A DNA stretch of 60,458 bases from Shewanella sp. 1CM18E (GTDB lineage: Bacteria; Pseudomonadota; Gammaproteobacteria; Enterobacterales; Shewanellaceae): positions 1 to 60,458 of the forward strand of contig NZ_JALNTW010000024.1 in NCBI RefSeq assembly GCF_023161665.1. The letters run 5' to 3'. Of the stretch, positions 23,496 through 32,420 are shown piece by piece. The translations under genes were made by a program, and so were the position numbers. How positions within the stretch are numbered: the stretch's first letter is position 1; each line of letters starts with the position of its first letter. Under the pieces are notes generated by a model. It worked only from the letters and a program-made list of their open reading frames with translations, was not told the origin of the DNA and did no database searches.

Positions 23496-24901
23496 GAACT
23501 GTGATTGCAATTTTACTATTTAGTGCCTCTATTCAAGCTTTTGCTCAAGACCAAGCTTTTGCAAGTACTCAAGTGAGCAAAGCTGCTGGTCATTATCAGC
23601 AGCAAAAGACTCAAATCGATAAGCGAGCAGCAGATATCCGTCAGCAAAATGCAGTTTGGGATCGTCAGTTAAAGCAAGAGATCGATGAGGTAAAATCTAA
23701 CCAACAAGCGTTAAGCGCAAGGTTAGCCAGTAAACGCGCACAATTAACAGCATTAAATGAGCAATTAGTCGCACTTACTCAGCAAAAGCGGCAATTAACC
23801 AGTAGTTATCAACTCGCTGTTGATGATATGCAGTTGGTTCAAGGGGCTTATCAAAAAGCGCTGAGTAGCTTATCGCAGCAATGGCAGCAAAGCCCTACCA
23901 GCTTAGTTGAAGTGCAACGAGAGCCAAGTTTAGCTGTCGCTAAGGCAAGCTCTGGTTTTCCAAGTCTGAAGCAGCTTAATGAGCTTGTTGATTACGCTGT
24001 TGACGATATGCAGATGACCGCACAAGTTGCCCGTGCTTCAGCAGCAATAAGTCAAGCAGATGGCAGTGTTAGCACCAAAGAGCTATTTGTCATTGGTGGC
24101 TTAATGGCGGTAACAGACACTGATTTACCGAGCTTCATTGCTTTTACTGACAAACTGCCAACCGCTATTACACCTGTTGATAGTGATGTTAGCCAGCGAC
24201 TCAAAGCGTGGATAGATGGTGAAACTCAACTAGTGGCAATGGATTTAAGCCAAGGCCGTATGCTGCCAAGCTTGGCGCAAAAGCAAAGCCTTGGCCAATG
24301 GGTAAAAGATGGTGGCGAAGTTTTGTGGCCAATTCTTATTTTGGCAGCGTTTGGATTACTGATAGCCCTCTGGCGTGCGGTTGTCTTACTGTATTGGCGG
24401 CCATTAGCTCAGCTTGAAAACGATGCTAGTACTAAAGCAGATCTGCAACAAATTAAGCAGCAACTACAGAGTGTGTCTCGAGTGCCCGCAGCGAAAGTAC
24501 TAGCCGATGCCATTGTTGAGGGCAGTAGTGTTGACGCAATGGATCAGCGACTCAAGCGGTTGATGTTGAGACAGATGACGCAATTTGAACGAGGCCTTGG
24601 CTTTATTGCGCTACTTGCTGCAATGGCGCCGATGCTAGGTTTGTTGGGAACAGTTTCCGGCATGATTGAAACTTTCCAATCACTTACTGAATTTGGTAAT
24701 AGCGATCCTAAGTTGCTGTCACAAGGGATCAGTAAAGCACTGATTACTACTCAAGCAGGCTTGCTGGTGGCATTGCCTTTATTGTTACTGCATTACCCGT
24801 TAAAGCGCCGCGCTCAAGCGTTAAGTTTGAATATGGAGCAGCAATCAGCCTTGTTACTAGCACTCAATCTTGAGCAAGGGGCAGGCCATGGTTCAAAGTA
24901 G
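23492..24901 (+). CDS. Long MotA/TolQ/ExbB-family protein, TtpC-like
   Basis: 469 aa. A signal peptide (1-18) is followed by a periplasmic coiled coil (about 30-115) and a helical region. Then come three membrane helices: one near residues 275-300, and a pair in the ExbB domain. That domain contains LAAMAPMLGLLGTVSGMIETF and GISKALITTQAGLLVALPLLL (split in the family alignment). This extended ExbB form is the TtpC component of TonB2 systems, which is needed together with ExbB2/ExbD2. It starts on the stop of the DUF3450 gene (ATGA). Confidence 0.9.
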   Translation: MRTVIAILLFSASIQAFAQDQAFASTQVSKAAGHYQQQKTQIDKRAADIRQQNAVWDRQLKQEIDEVKSNQQALSARLASKRAQLTALNEQLVALTQQKRQLTSSYQLAVDDMQLVQGAYQKALSSLSQQWQQSPTSLVEVQREPSLAVAKASSGFPSLKQLNELVDYAVDDMQMTAQVARASAAISQADGSVSTKELFVIGGLMAVTDTDLPSFIAFTDKLPTAITPVDSDVSQRLKAWIDGETQLVAMDLSQGRMLPSLAQKQSLGQWVKDGGEVLWPILILAAFGLLIALWRAVVLLYWRPLAQLENDASTKADLQQIKQQLQSVSRVPAAKVLADAIVEGSSVDAMDQRLKRLMLRQMTQFERGLGFIALLAAMAPMLGLLGTVSGMIETFQSLTEFGNSDPKLLSQGISKALITTQAGLLVALPLLLLHYPLKRRAQALSLNMEQQSALLLALNLEQGAGHGSK

Positions 24902-25406
24902 TGTTATAGCATCACTAGCGCATTTTCTTAATGCTGTTTTAGGCTTTATTGAGCTTGGTGGCATAGTGATGTGGCCGCTATTTATCTGCTGTTTATGGAT
25001 GTTGTGGTTAGTGAGTCGCGCTTTATTTAAAGAGTCTAGCTCAGATTTGGATAAAACTGGCCTAACAACCGAGTGTGATTGGCTTAATCAGCGCTTGCGT
25101 TTGTTAGCATTAAGACAAGCTCAAGCTCAGCAGTATGGCGATCTTCAAGGGGTTAAATTGCTGGCTATGGTGGCGCCGCTACTTGGTTTACTCGGTACAG
25201 TGAGCGGAATGATCGCCATGTTTGATGCGGGTGCTAATTATGGCTTTCACGATCCTGCGGTGATCTCAGCCGGGATCTCCATGGCAATGGTGACCACGCA
25301 AACAGGTTTATTTGTCGGGTTAACTGGCGCCATATTAGCCTTTTTCTGGCAACGAAAATTGAATCGTGTCGATACTAATTTATTAGCAGGGGGCACTAAT
25401 GCTTAG
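24888..25406 (+). CDS. exbB: ExbB-type proton channel subunit
   Basis: 172 aa from the ATG at 24888; an upstream TTG at 24870 is less likely. There are three membrane helices: one at about 18-40, and a pair in the MotA/TolQ/ExbB domain with VAPLLGLLGTVSGMIAMFD and GISMAMVTTQTGLFVGLTG. With ExbD it forms the proton-driven motor that energises TonB. It overlaps the ttpC-like gene by 14 nt and exbD by 8 nt. Confidence 0.93.
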   Translation: MVQSSVIASLAHFLNAVLGFIELGGIVMWPLFICCLWMLWLVSRALFKESSSDLDKTGLTTECDWLNQRLRLLALRQAQAQQYGDLQGVKLLAMVAPLLGLLGTVSGMIAMFDAGANYGFHDPAVISAGISMAMVTTQTGLFVGLTGAILAFFWQRKLNRVDTNLLAGGTNA

Positions 25407-25800
25407 CGATCGATTTAGACAAGATAAAGATCCTGAAATCAATATGACACCCATGCTGGATGTGGTGTTTATTTTGCTGATTTTCTTTATTGTGTCGACC
25501 AACTTTGTGCAGCAAGCGTCAGTTGAGATCAAGCGTCCTCAAGCCAGCATGGCAACCAGTGTTGATGGTAGTCCTATTGTGGTCACGCTCGACACTACAG
25601 GCCGGGTTTACTTTGAGTCGAAAGAGATCGATATTTACTATCTACCGGGAAAGCTGCAAAAAATTGCCAGTCAAACGCCAAAAGCCAAACTCTTGGTGGT
25701 CGCCGATACTAACTGCCCAACCGGAGTAACAATTAAAGTACTCGATATTGCTAAACAGGCAGGCATTAGTTTTAGTTCTGTCGCGTCAGAGATCCAATAA
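25399..25800 (+). CDS. exbD: ExbD-type subunit
   Basis: 133 aa. A single N-terminal membrane helix follows the family signature INMTPMLDVVFILLIFFIVST, including the membrane-embedded Asp (D22 in MLDVVF) that carries protons. A periplasmic domain follows (VVADTNCPTGVTIKVLDIAKQAG). It is the motor partner of the preceding ExbB, with overlapping ends on both sides. Confidence 0.94.
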   Translation: MLSDRFRQDKDPEINMTPMLDVVFILLIFFIVSTNFVQQASVEIKRPQASMATSVDGSPIVVTLDTTGRVYFESKEIDIYYLPGKLQKIASQTPKAKLLVVADTNCPTGVTIKVLDIAKQAGISFSSVASEIQ

Positions 25801-26441
25801 TGGCTACGGTGCAATTGAAAGTGGTTGGGGTTAAGTCCGTAAGGTTTATTTTATCGTTAATGGCAACGATTTTACTTTGCTACTATTTACCCAATAGTTT
25901 AAATCAAAGCCAAACAGTAGGGCTGCTGAGTCAGCAGTTTGAGCCACAACCACTGCCCTTGTTACCGCCAAATAAACCGCGCCAATCTGAACCTGAAAAA
26001 GTGCAGTCAAAACCAGTAACCGCAAGTGCGGTAACGCCGATTTCAAGCAGTATGCCGATTATGCCAACCGTTGCCGATATGCCGTTGCAAGTGCCTGTTA
26101 TGGCAACCCCTACATTAAACGGCTTGAGTTTACCTAGCATTGCTCCGGTTATTGCTGGGATCAAAGATGTTGATAAAGCGCCTGAATTGCTACGTTTTAT
26201 TCAGCCAAAAATGCCTGTCGCTGGCCGTAAATTTAAGCAAGGCGGTAAAGTCTTACTGCGGCTGATTGTGGAGGCCGATGGCGTAGTGAGTCAGGCTGAG
26301 GTGTTAGAGGCTGAGCCCAAACAAGTATTTGATCAATCTGCGATAGAGGCGGCGCGTAAATGGCGCTTTAAGCCTGCGGTATTAGCAGGTGAGGCGGTTA
26401 AGGTGTTTGTTGATGTACCGATTAATTTCAAGGTGAGTTAG
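25800..26441 (+). CDS. tonB: TonB2-type energy transducer TonB
   Basis: 213 aa with an N-terminal membrane anchor (about 13-31), a Pro-rich periplasmic spacer (about 45-110) and a C-terminal TonB domain. The domain carries GGKVLLRLIVEADGVVSQAEVLEA and the signature AARKWRFKPAVLAGEAVKVFV near its end. It is short, as TonB2 proteins are. It contacts the receptor plug and couples the ExbBD motor to transport. It starts on the exbD stop. Confidence 0.93.
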   Translation: MATVQLKVVGVKSVRFILSLMATILLCYYLPNSLNQSQTVGLLSQQFEPQPLPLLPPNKPRQSEPEKVQSKPVTASAVTPISSSMPIMPTVADMPLQVPVMATPTLNGLSLPSIAPVIAGIKDVDKAPELLRFIQPKMPVAGRKFKQGGKVLLRLIVEADGVVSQAEVLEAEPKQVFDQSAIEAARKWRFKPAVLAGEAVKVFVDVPINFKVS

Positions 26442-26443
26442 TG

Positions 26444-27712
26444 ATGACACGTATTCAGCAGCTCGCACTTGCGCTTTTATTCAGTGGGTCTTTAGTGAGT
26501 TTTTACAGCCATTCTCAACAAGAGGAAAAGGCAGACCAAGGGCGCTCACTGAATCGATTTGAGTCTAACTTGCTTAATAAAGCTAGCGTATTGTTAGAGT
26601 CTAGGGATTATGATGCTGCTTTGGCTATGATGCAGCCGCTACTTGAGCAAGCAACTCCGCACCCTACGGTATTTCAATATGCTTGTAAAACCATTGCCGA
26701 TACTGGTTCTGAAGCCGAATCGCTTGGTTGCTGGCAACGTGCTTATAAGCTTTATTCAAATAATGACAATATTGCGATTAATCTCGCTCATGCACAATTA
26801 CAGCTTGAACATTTTGAGGCGGCGATAATCAGTTTAGCAGGCGTTAACCTTGCAAATGTAGACCAACCTATTGCGGCACAGGTGCGCTACATGCGCGGCT
26901 ACGCGCACTATCAACTCGCGCAATATCAAGCGGTATTAACTGAGCTGCTTCAAGACGTCAAACAAGTTAAACCCCATTGGTGGCCGCTGATTAGTTACAG
27001 TCAATTGGGATTAGAGCATTGGCAAGCTGCTAAAACTAGCGCCGAGCAATGGCTAGCATTAGAGCCAGTGAATCGCAGTGCCTGGCAAGTATTAATGCGC
27101 AGTGAGCTTGGACTCAACCAGCTTGTTGAGGCGGCTGTTGCTAATGATATTGCTGCAAGCTTGCTGGTAAATAATACCAGCAGTGCAACAGATAGCATTG
27201 GGCTATTGGCTCAGATTAAAGCTTACAACTTAGCTGCAAGCTGCAGCAGGTTAGTTAATCCCAAAGCGAGTCTCGTAGAGTTTAGCGCAGCGAATTTTGC
27301 TTGCGCGCAATATACTTGGCTGTCAGGGCGCTACCAACAAGCGTTAGATATGTTAGCGGGCTTTGATATCACCACCCAAAACCAGCTGCATGATGACTTT
27401 TACCTACTTCAGGGGCAGTTGTTTGCAGGATTAAAGCAGGGCGATAAGGCACGTTTTGCATGGGCTAAAGTAGGCTTACAAGCGTTACCACTAGGCAGTG
27501 CTGCGCAGATAAAACATACCCGTCAGCGCCGTAGTCAGCTCCAAGGACAGGCTTTATTATTAATAGGGCAAAGTTACTGGCTAGATGGCTTGTGGCCTGA
27601 GGCGCAGGCGAGTTACAGAAAACTTGCGCAAACGCCGGGGTTTGCAACTATAGCGGGTGCTTTTAATCAAAGGTTATCTAGCTTAGTGCTGTTTGACGAG
27701 AAACTCAGATGA
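26444..27712 (+). CDS. TPR-repeat protein of the TonB2 module
   Basis: A protein of about 422 aa with an N-terminal signal sequence (LALALLFSGSLVSFYSHS). Helical repeats compatible with TPRs run over the rest, e.g. ALAMMQPLLEQ, NIAINLAHAQLQLEHFEAAI and YMRGYAHYQLAQYQAVLTEL. A TPR protein closes TonB2-type operons in Vibrio and Shewanella, where its function is not well defined; one guess is assembly of the periplasmic complex. ATG at 26444 is preferred over GTG at 26441 because AGGTGAG lies 6-7 nt upstream. No clear terminator follows. Confidence 0.85.
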   Translation: MTRIQQLALALLFSGSLVSFYSHSQQEEKADQGRSLNRFESNLLNKASVLLESRDYDAALAMMQPLLEQATPHPTVFQYACKTIADTGSEAESLGCWQRAYKLYSNNDNIAINLAHAQLQLEHFEAAIISLAGVNLANVDQPIAAQVRYMRGYAHYQLAQYQAVLTELLQDVKQVKPHWWPLISYSQLGLEHWQAAKTSAEQWLALEPVNRSAWQVLMRSELGLNQLVEAAVANDIAASLLVNNTSSATDSIGLLAQIKAYNLAASCSRLVNPKASLVEFSAANFACAQYTWLSGRYQQALDMLAGFDITTQNQLHDDFYLLQGQLFAGLKQGDKARFAWAKVGLQALPLGSAAQIKHTRQRRSQLQGQALLLIGQSYWLDGLWPEAQASYRKLAQTPGFATIAGAFNQRLSSLVLFDEKLR

Positions 27713-27835
27713 TCAAAGCGGATGGCTGTGATAGCATCTGCGCCCAAATCATCCATATTGAGTGTTATTGGTCTAGCAAGGCAATAAGCTATTCGTTAGA
27801 AAAATAACGCCAGCAGCATAGGTTCTTAGATCTTT

Positions 27836-28408
27836 ATGATCTTAATGATCGACAATTACGACTCATTTACTTTTAATTTGGTGCAGTATTTTCAGCAGCT
27901 TGGTCAAGATATTCTGGTTAAGCGCAATGATGAAATCACCCTCGCAGAGATAGAGTCTCTGGCACCCGATCATTTAGTTATTTCTCCTGGCCCTTGTTCA
28001 CCTAATGAGGCTGGTCTGTCGTTGGCGATAATTAACCATTTTGCTGGTAAGTTACCGATCCTCGGTGTTTGCTTAGGTCATCAAGCGATTGCCCAAGTTT
28101 TTGGTGCTAATGTGATCCGCGCCAAGCGGGTAATGCATGGCAAAACTAGTGCAATAATCCATAACAATAGCGGTTTATTTAGTGGTTTAGCGAATCCGCT
28201 TACTGTCACTCGTTATCACTCACTGCTGGTGGATAAGGTACCTGAAGGCTTTGTACTTGATGCATGGTTTGACGACGAGCTGCATGGTCGTGAGATCATG
28301 GCGATGAGTATGCCGGCGAAAAAGATCTACGGTGTGCAGTTCCATCCAGAATCAATCCTGACTCAGCAAGGGCATGATTTATTAGAAAATTTTATTAAGA
28401 TAAGCTAA
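27836..28408 (+). CDS. pabA: Aminodeoxychorismate/anthranilate synthase glutaminase subunit
   Basis: A class I glutamine amidotransferase supplying ammonia to chorismate-based synthesis (folate; possibly tryptophan). It opens MILMIDNYDSFTFNLVQYF. The nucleophile Cys79 sits in LGVCLGHQAI, and the catalytic His-Pro-Glu is in QFHPESILT. Length is 190 aa. No trpE or pabB neighbour is present, which fits the stand-alone pabA of gammaproteobacteria. From memory, in S. oneidensis this gene follows sspB directly, so the TonB block may be an insertion between them. Confidence 0.93.
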   Translation: MILMIDNYDSFTFNLVQYFQQLGQDILVKRNDEITLAEIESLAPDHLVISPGPCSPNEAGLSLAIINHFAGKLPILGVCLGHQAIAQVFGANVIRAKRVMHGKTSAIIHNNSGLFSGLANPLTVTRYHSLLVDKVPEGFVLDAWFDDELHGREIMAMSMPAKKIYGVQFHPESILTQQGHDLLENFIKIS

Positions 28409-28659
28409 CGCCTTCAGCTTATGAAGCCGGTGCGAACGCTATAGGCTTTATCTAACAGATAAGAGGGTATGTCTGCGATAAAGCTTGACGATTAGACCAT
28501 TAATACTAGCTAACCTTGTTGCTTGAACTGTTAGCAAGTTATAGCAAAATCAGCGAAAAACCTATCATCTGTTACAAATTTTACCGCTTTTTCAGATAAT
28601 CCCGTTGCCAAAGTGTGGTATAAAAGTCCGCAAAAATACCAATAATAATAGGGATGGAT

Positions 28660-31152
28660 ATGAAAAGCGTGATTCGTTATGTCAGCATAAGTGCACTTTC
28701 ATTGGCAGTTTTAGCGGGTTGTAGCGCAACCAATAACTCTACAGAACAAGTTCAGGCTTCTAATCAAGTATCGAGTCAAACTACCCAAGTGGCCTTATCT
28801 GTGCCGCCACAAGTCGATCAAGCATTAACCTTAAACCAAATTATGGCTAATCCTGATTGGATGGGCTTATTTGCTCAAGGTGCCTATTGGAGTGATGACG
28901 GTCAGTCAATTTACTTTGCAAGACAAGCACACGGTGCACCAACTAAAACCTATTATCAGCAAAGTATTGATGGTACCGCGGCAAGCGAGTTGGCACTAAA
29001 TCAACTTCACACAGCTGATCAGCGCCGAGGCGTATTAAACAATGACAAAACACGCAAAGCTTATATCTATCAAGGCAACCTGTTTGTTAAAGATTTAAAC
29101 AACGGCAAGATAACTCAACTTACTCGTCAAAATACAGCTGTAGATGGGGTACGCTTTTTAACTAATGGTGATATCGCATATTGGCAGGGTGATAATATTT
29201 TTAAAATTCACCAAGACTCTGGGTTGGTGGAAGAGATCGCTAATATCAAAATGGCAGCAGAGCCAAAAGGCGTACAAGACCCATCAAACTATCTTGCTAA
29301 GCAGCAACACCGACTCATCCAGTATGTTGCGATGCAACATGATAATGCTAAAGCTAAGCAAGACTATAAGGCAGAGCTTACCAAAGCAGATCCAACTATG
29401 TCGGCCAAGACATGGTATTTAGGCGATAAAGAGATAGTGACCAATTTAAGCCTGTCTCCTAACGGCCGCTATGTGATTGTGGCACTTAAAGATAAGAGCT
29501 ACAGCTGGCGTGGTGAGCACGACATTATGCCAAATTACTTAGGTAAAGATGGCTATGTAGATGCAGTGCCTGCCCGCGCTCGTGTCGCTGAAGATAAAAA
29601 CCCCGGCGAGCGTTTAGTACTGCTCGATTTAACTAACCATAGTAAAAAAGATATTACCATCGAAGGCCTAACAGGCTTTGATGAAGATGTGTTAGCGGCG
29701 GTTAAGGCTGAGAATGCCAAAGCTAAGGGTGAAAGCTATAAGAGTGAAAAAGCACCGCGTAATATCCAGCTAATGCAAGACTGGGGCTGGTCGCAAAGTG
29801 CTATTCAATGGTCAGGATCAGGTGATAGTGTTGCGGTAATGCTTGAAGCGGTTGATAACAAAGACCGCTGGATTGCGACAGTTAACTTAGATAAGGGCAG
29901 TTTAACTACTCTGCACCGTCTGCATGATGACGCTTGGATTAACTACACCTTTAACCAATATGGTTGGTTACCTAATAGTGATAGCATCTACTATCTTTCT
30001 GAGGAAACGGGCTTTTCTCAGCTTTACCTAAAACAGCAAGGTGAAAAGCCACAAGCACTGACTCAAGGTAAGTTTGTGGTGAGTGACGTTACCTTAGGCC
30101 CTAAAGCGCAGTTTATTTACTACAAGGCTAACAAGACTCACCCAGGTATTGATAACGTTTACCGCGTTGAAATTGCTACCGGTAAGGATGAGCAGTTAAC
30201 CCAGTGGCAAGGCCAGCTTGATTACACTTTAAGCCCAGATGGCAGCGCACTGCTATTAAATGCATCGACTCGTATTCAGCCTGCTGAACTGTTTGTGCAG
30301 CCAATTGGTGGCGAGCTTAAGCAGCTAACTAACTACACCAGTGATGCCTTCAAAAACTACGCATGGCAAGCGCCAGAAGTTGTAGCTGTGCCATCAAGCC
30401 ATGGTGCGGGTGAAGTTTATGCTCGTGTTTACTTGCCGCAAGGTTACAGTAAAGACAACGCAGATAAGTACCCAGCGGTGATCTTTAACCATGGCGCAGG
30501 TTATCTGCAAAATGCTCATTACGGCTTCTCAGGGTACTTCAGAGAGTTTATGTTCCATAACCTATTAGCGCAGCAAGGCTACGTGGTAATGGACATGGAT
30601 TTTAGAGGCTCGAAAGGTTACGGCCGCGATTGGCGCACAGCAGTGTACCGTCAAATGGGCACGCCGGAAGTACAAGATTTAAAAGATGGTGTTAATTGGA
30701 TGGCGGCTAACGTCAATGTTGATGCGGGTAAAGTCGGTACTTATGGTGGCTCTTACGGCGGCTTCTTAACTTTTATGGCACTGTTTAATGAGCCTGAGTT
30801 ATTCCAAGCAGGTGCTGCCCTGCGTCCAGTAACGGATTGGGCACATTATAATGCGCCTTATACGTCGAATATCCTCAATACGCCATATGTTGATCCAATC
30901 GCTTATGAGCGTAGCTCGCCGATTGAGCATGCTGACGGCTTGCAAAAGCCATTGCTTATCATGAGTGGTGTATTGGACGACAACGTATTCTTCCAAGATA
31001 GTGTGCGTCTAGTACAACGTCTAATCGAGCTTGAGAAACCTATGTTTGAAACTGCCATTTATCCTGTGGAACCTCATGGCTTCCGCCAGCCATCAAGTTG
31101 GTTGGATGAATATCGCCGTATTCATAAGTTATTTGAGCAAGAGCTTAAATAA
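28660..31152 (+). CDS. S9 family prolyl oligopeptidase-like lipoprotein
   Basis: A protein of about 830 aa, predicted to be a cell-envelope serine peptidase. A lipoprotein signal ends in LAVLAGC (lipobox). A seven-bladed propeller region (about 60-560) is followed by an alpha/beta-hydrolase domain. That domain has VMDMDFRGSKGYGRDWR, the nucleophile in GTYGGSYGGFLTF, the Asp in SGVLDDNVFFQD and the His in YPVEPHGFRQP. I chose the ATG at 28660 because AGGGATGG lies 5 nt upstream; ATG 28654 would have no Shine-Dalgarno. It probably trims short peptides as a nutrient source. Confidence 0.92.
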   Translation: MKSVIRYVSISALSLAVLAGCSATNNSTEQVQASNQVSSQTTQVALSVPPQVDQALTLNQIMANPDWMGLFAQGAYWSDDGQSIYFARQAHGAPTKTYYQQSIDGTAASELALNQLHTADQRRGVLNNDKTRKAYIYQGNLFVKDLNNGKITQLTRQNTAVDGVRFLTNGDIAYWQGDNIFKIHQDSGLVEEIANIKMAAEPKGVQDPSNYLAKQQHRLIQYVAMQHDNAKAKQDYKAELTKADPTMSAKTWYLGDKEIVTNLSLSPNGRYVIVALKDKSYSWRGEHDIMPNYLGKDGYVDAVPARARVAEDKNPGERLVLLDLTNHSKKDITIEGLTGFDEDVLAAVKAENAKAKGESYKSEKAPRNIQLMQDWGWSQSAIQWSGSGDSVAVMLEAVDNKDRWIATVNLDKGSLTTLHRLHDDAWINYTFNQYGWLPNSDSIYYLSEETGFSQLYLKQQGEKPQALTQGKFVVSDVTLGPKAQFIYYKANKTHPGIDNVYRVEIATGKDEQLTQWQGQLDYTLSPDGSALLLNASTRIQPAELFVQPIGGELKQLTNYTSDAFKNYAWQAPEVVAVPSSHGAGEVYARVYLPQGYSKDNADKYPAVIFNHGAGYLQNAHYGFSGYFREFMFHNLLAQQGYVVMDMDFRGSKGYGRDWRTAVYRQMGTPEVQDLKDGVNWMAANVNVDAGKVGTYGGSYGGFLTFMALFNEPELFQAGAALRPVTDWAHYNAPYTSNILNTPYVDPIAYERSSPIEHADGLQKPLLIMSGVLDDNVFFQDSVRLVQRLIELEKPMFETAIYPVEPHGFRQPSSWLDEYRRIHKLFEQELK

Positions 31153-31162
31153 CTACTCGCTT

Positions 31163-31190
31163 AAAAAGGCTTCATGATGAAGCCTTTTTT
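31163..31190 (+). terminator. Terminator of the S9 peptidase gene
   Basis: The stem AAAGGCTTCA/TGAAGCCTTT with a 3-nt loop is followed by a T run. Confidence 0.9.
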
Positions 31191-31277
31191 ATTGTTATAA
31201 CTAAGGAAAATTAACGATTTATACTAATTGGTATAATAGGTAAACTGAGCTTAGGTTTTGTAGGAGAAGATTAATTC

Positions 31278-32420
31278 GTGGCAATTTCAGTTGCTGGTGG
31301 GGTTAAGCCAGCGCAAATAATCGAAGTAGAGCAACGGCTGCTCAAGCGGTTGATTATCGGTAAAGAAAAAGTGGCCGCGATGGCTGACGATATCAACTCA
31401 GAGCTGGAAATGGATGCCAATAAGCTTGCGGTTGAACGCGAAGCTATTCGCGCGCGATTGGCAAAGCAAAATGAAGCCAAAGCAGTGTTTGAGGCAGTTT
31501 CAACCCAGCTTATCGCTAGTGTTAATGCTAATATCGAACATCAATTATCATCTCCAGAACAAGTATTAGCCGCATCCAAACTTGATGAAAAACAGGTTGC
31601 GCTATTAGAGTTCCTCTACGCTGACCAAGTTGATTTAGCGCGTATTAGGCCGCTGGTGGAGTCGTTACCTTGGTTAAAGCGTGACTTGATAAACATGCTT
31701 AACAGCTCAAGTTTTAGGCATCGTCGCCCTAAATCATCAGATGTCCAAGTTACTGATATTAAGCTGGTACTCAACTATATTGGTATCGAGAACTTACAGG
31801 CATTAATTCCCTACTTTTGCCTGCGTAACTTAATGCCTAGTGGTCAAACACAAATGCTGTGGTTAAGTCGTAAACTGTGGCGTTATACCGTGGTGGCCGC
31901 CATTGCAGCGCAAACCTTAGCTCAATTACATAACAAGCCTATGGCTTTTCTTTATAGCTGTAGTTTGATGAGTCAACTTGGCACCGTGAGTGTTATCAAT
32001 CAATGTGGTAAAGAGTTTGATGATATGTGGGGCAATTGGCTCAGAGAGGCTAGCGCCAGTGGTGATAAAGCCCTTTATGATGCGGTGATAGCGACAGAGT
32101 TTCCTGCAAAAGATGTCTATCAACAAGTGCTTGCTCATAGTCATGCGCTCAATTGGCAATTGCTTTACTTGCTTGAGTTTAAAGATAGCCGCTTAGCTAA
32201 AACCTTTAAGGCGATAGACACCCACCTTAAATATGCAGATCTTGATGAAGACTCAGCTTTGATTGAACGTGCGAACTGCTATGCCAAAGTTTACCTGTTG
32301 CAAGAGGTTGATAAGATCACCACAGCTGAGAGTCGAGTGATGTTTGATTATTATCAACTGTCAGAGCAAGAGTTAATCAGGTTGAGTGGGCAAAACTTCC
32401 GTAAATTGCCATTATTTTAA
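31278..32420 (+). CDS. HDOD-domain protein
   Basis: 380 aa. The N-terminal part is a charged helical region (about 20-90). The rest contains an HDOD-like domain, with LVESLPWLKRDLINMLNSSSF, LVLNYIGIENLQALIPYFCLR and SCSLMSQLGTVSVI. HDOD domains are signalling modules related to HD phosphohydrolases without catalytic residues; no HD pair is conserved here. The start is GTG at 31278 with TAGGAG at 31261-31266. In Shewanella this gene lies before the ast genes. Its function is not known. Confidence 0.8.
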   Translation: MAISVAGGVKPAQIIEVEQRLLKRLIIGKEKVAAMADDINSELEMDANKLAVEREAIRARLAKQNEAKAVFEAVSTQLIASVNANIEHQLSSPEQVLAASKLDEKQVALLEFLYADQVDLARIRPLVESLPWLKRDLINMLNSSSFRHRRPKSSDVQVTDIKLVLNYIGIENLQALIPYFCLRNLMPSGQTQMLWLSRKLWRYTVVAAIAAQTLAQLHNKPMAFLYSCSLMSQLGTVSVINQCGKEFDDMWGNWLREASASGDKALYDAVIATEFPAKDVYQQVLAHSHALNWQLLYLLEFKDSRLAKTFKAIDTHLKYADLDEDSALIERANCYAKVYLLQEVDKITTAESRVMFDYYQLSEQELIRLSGQNFRKLPLF

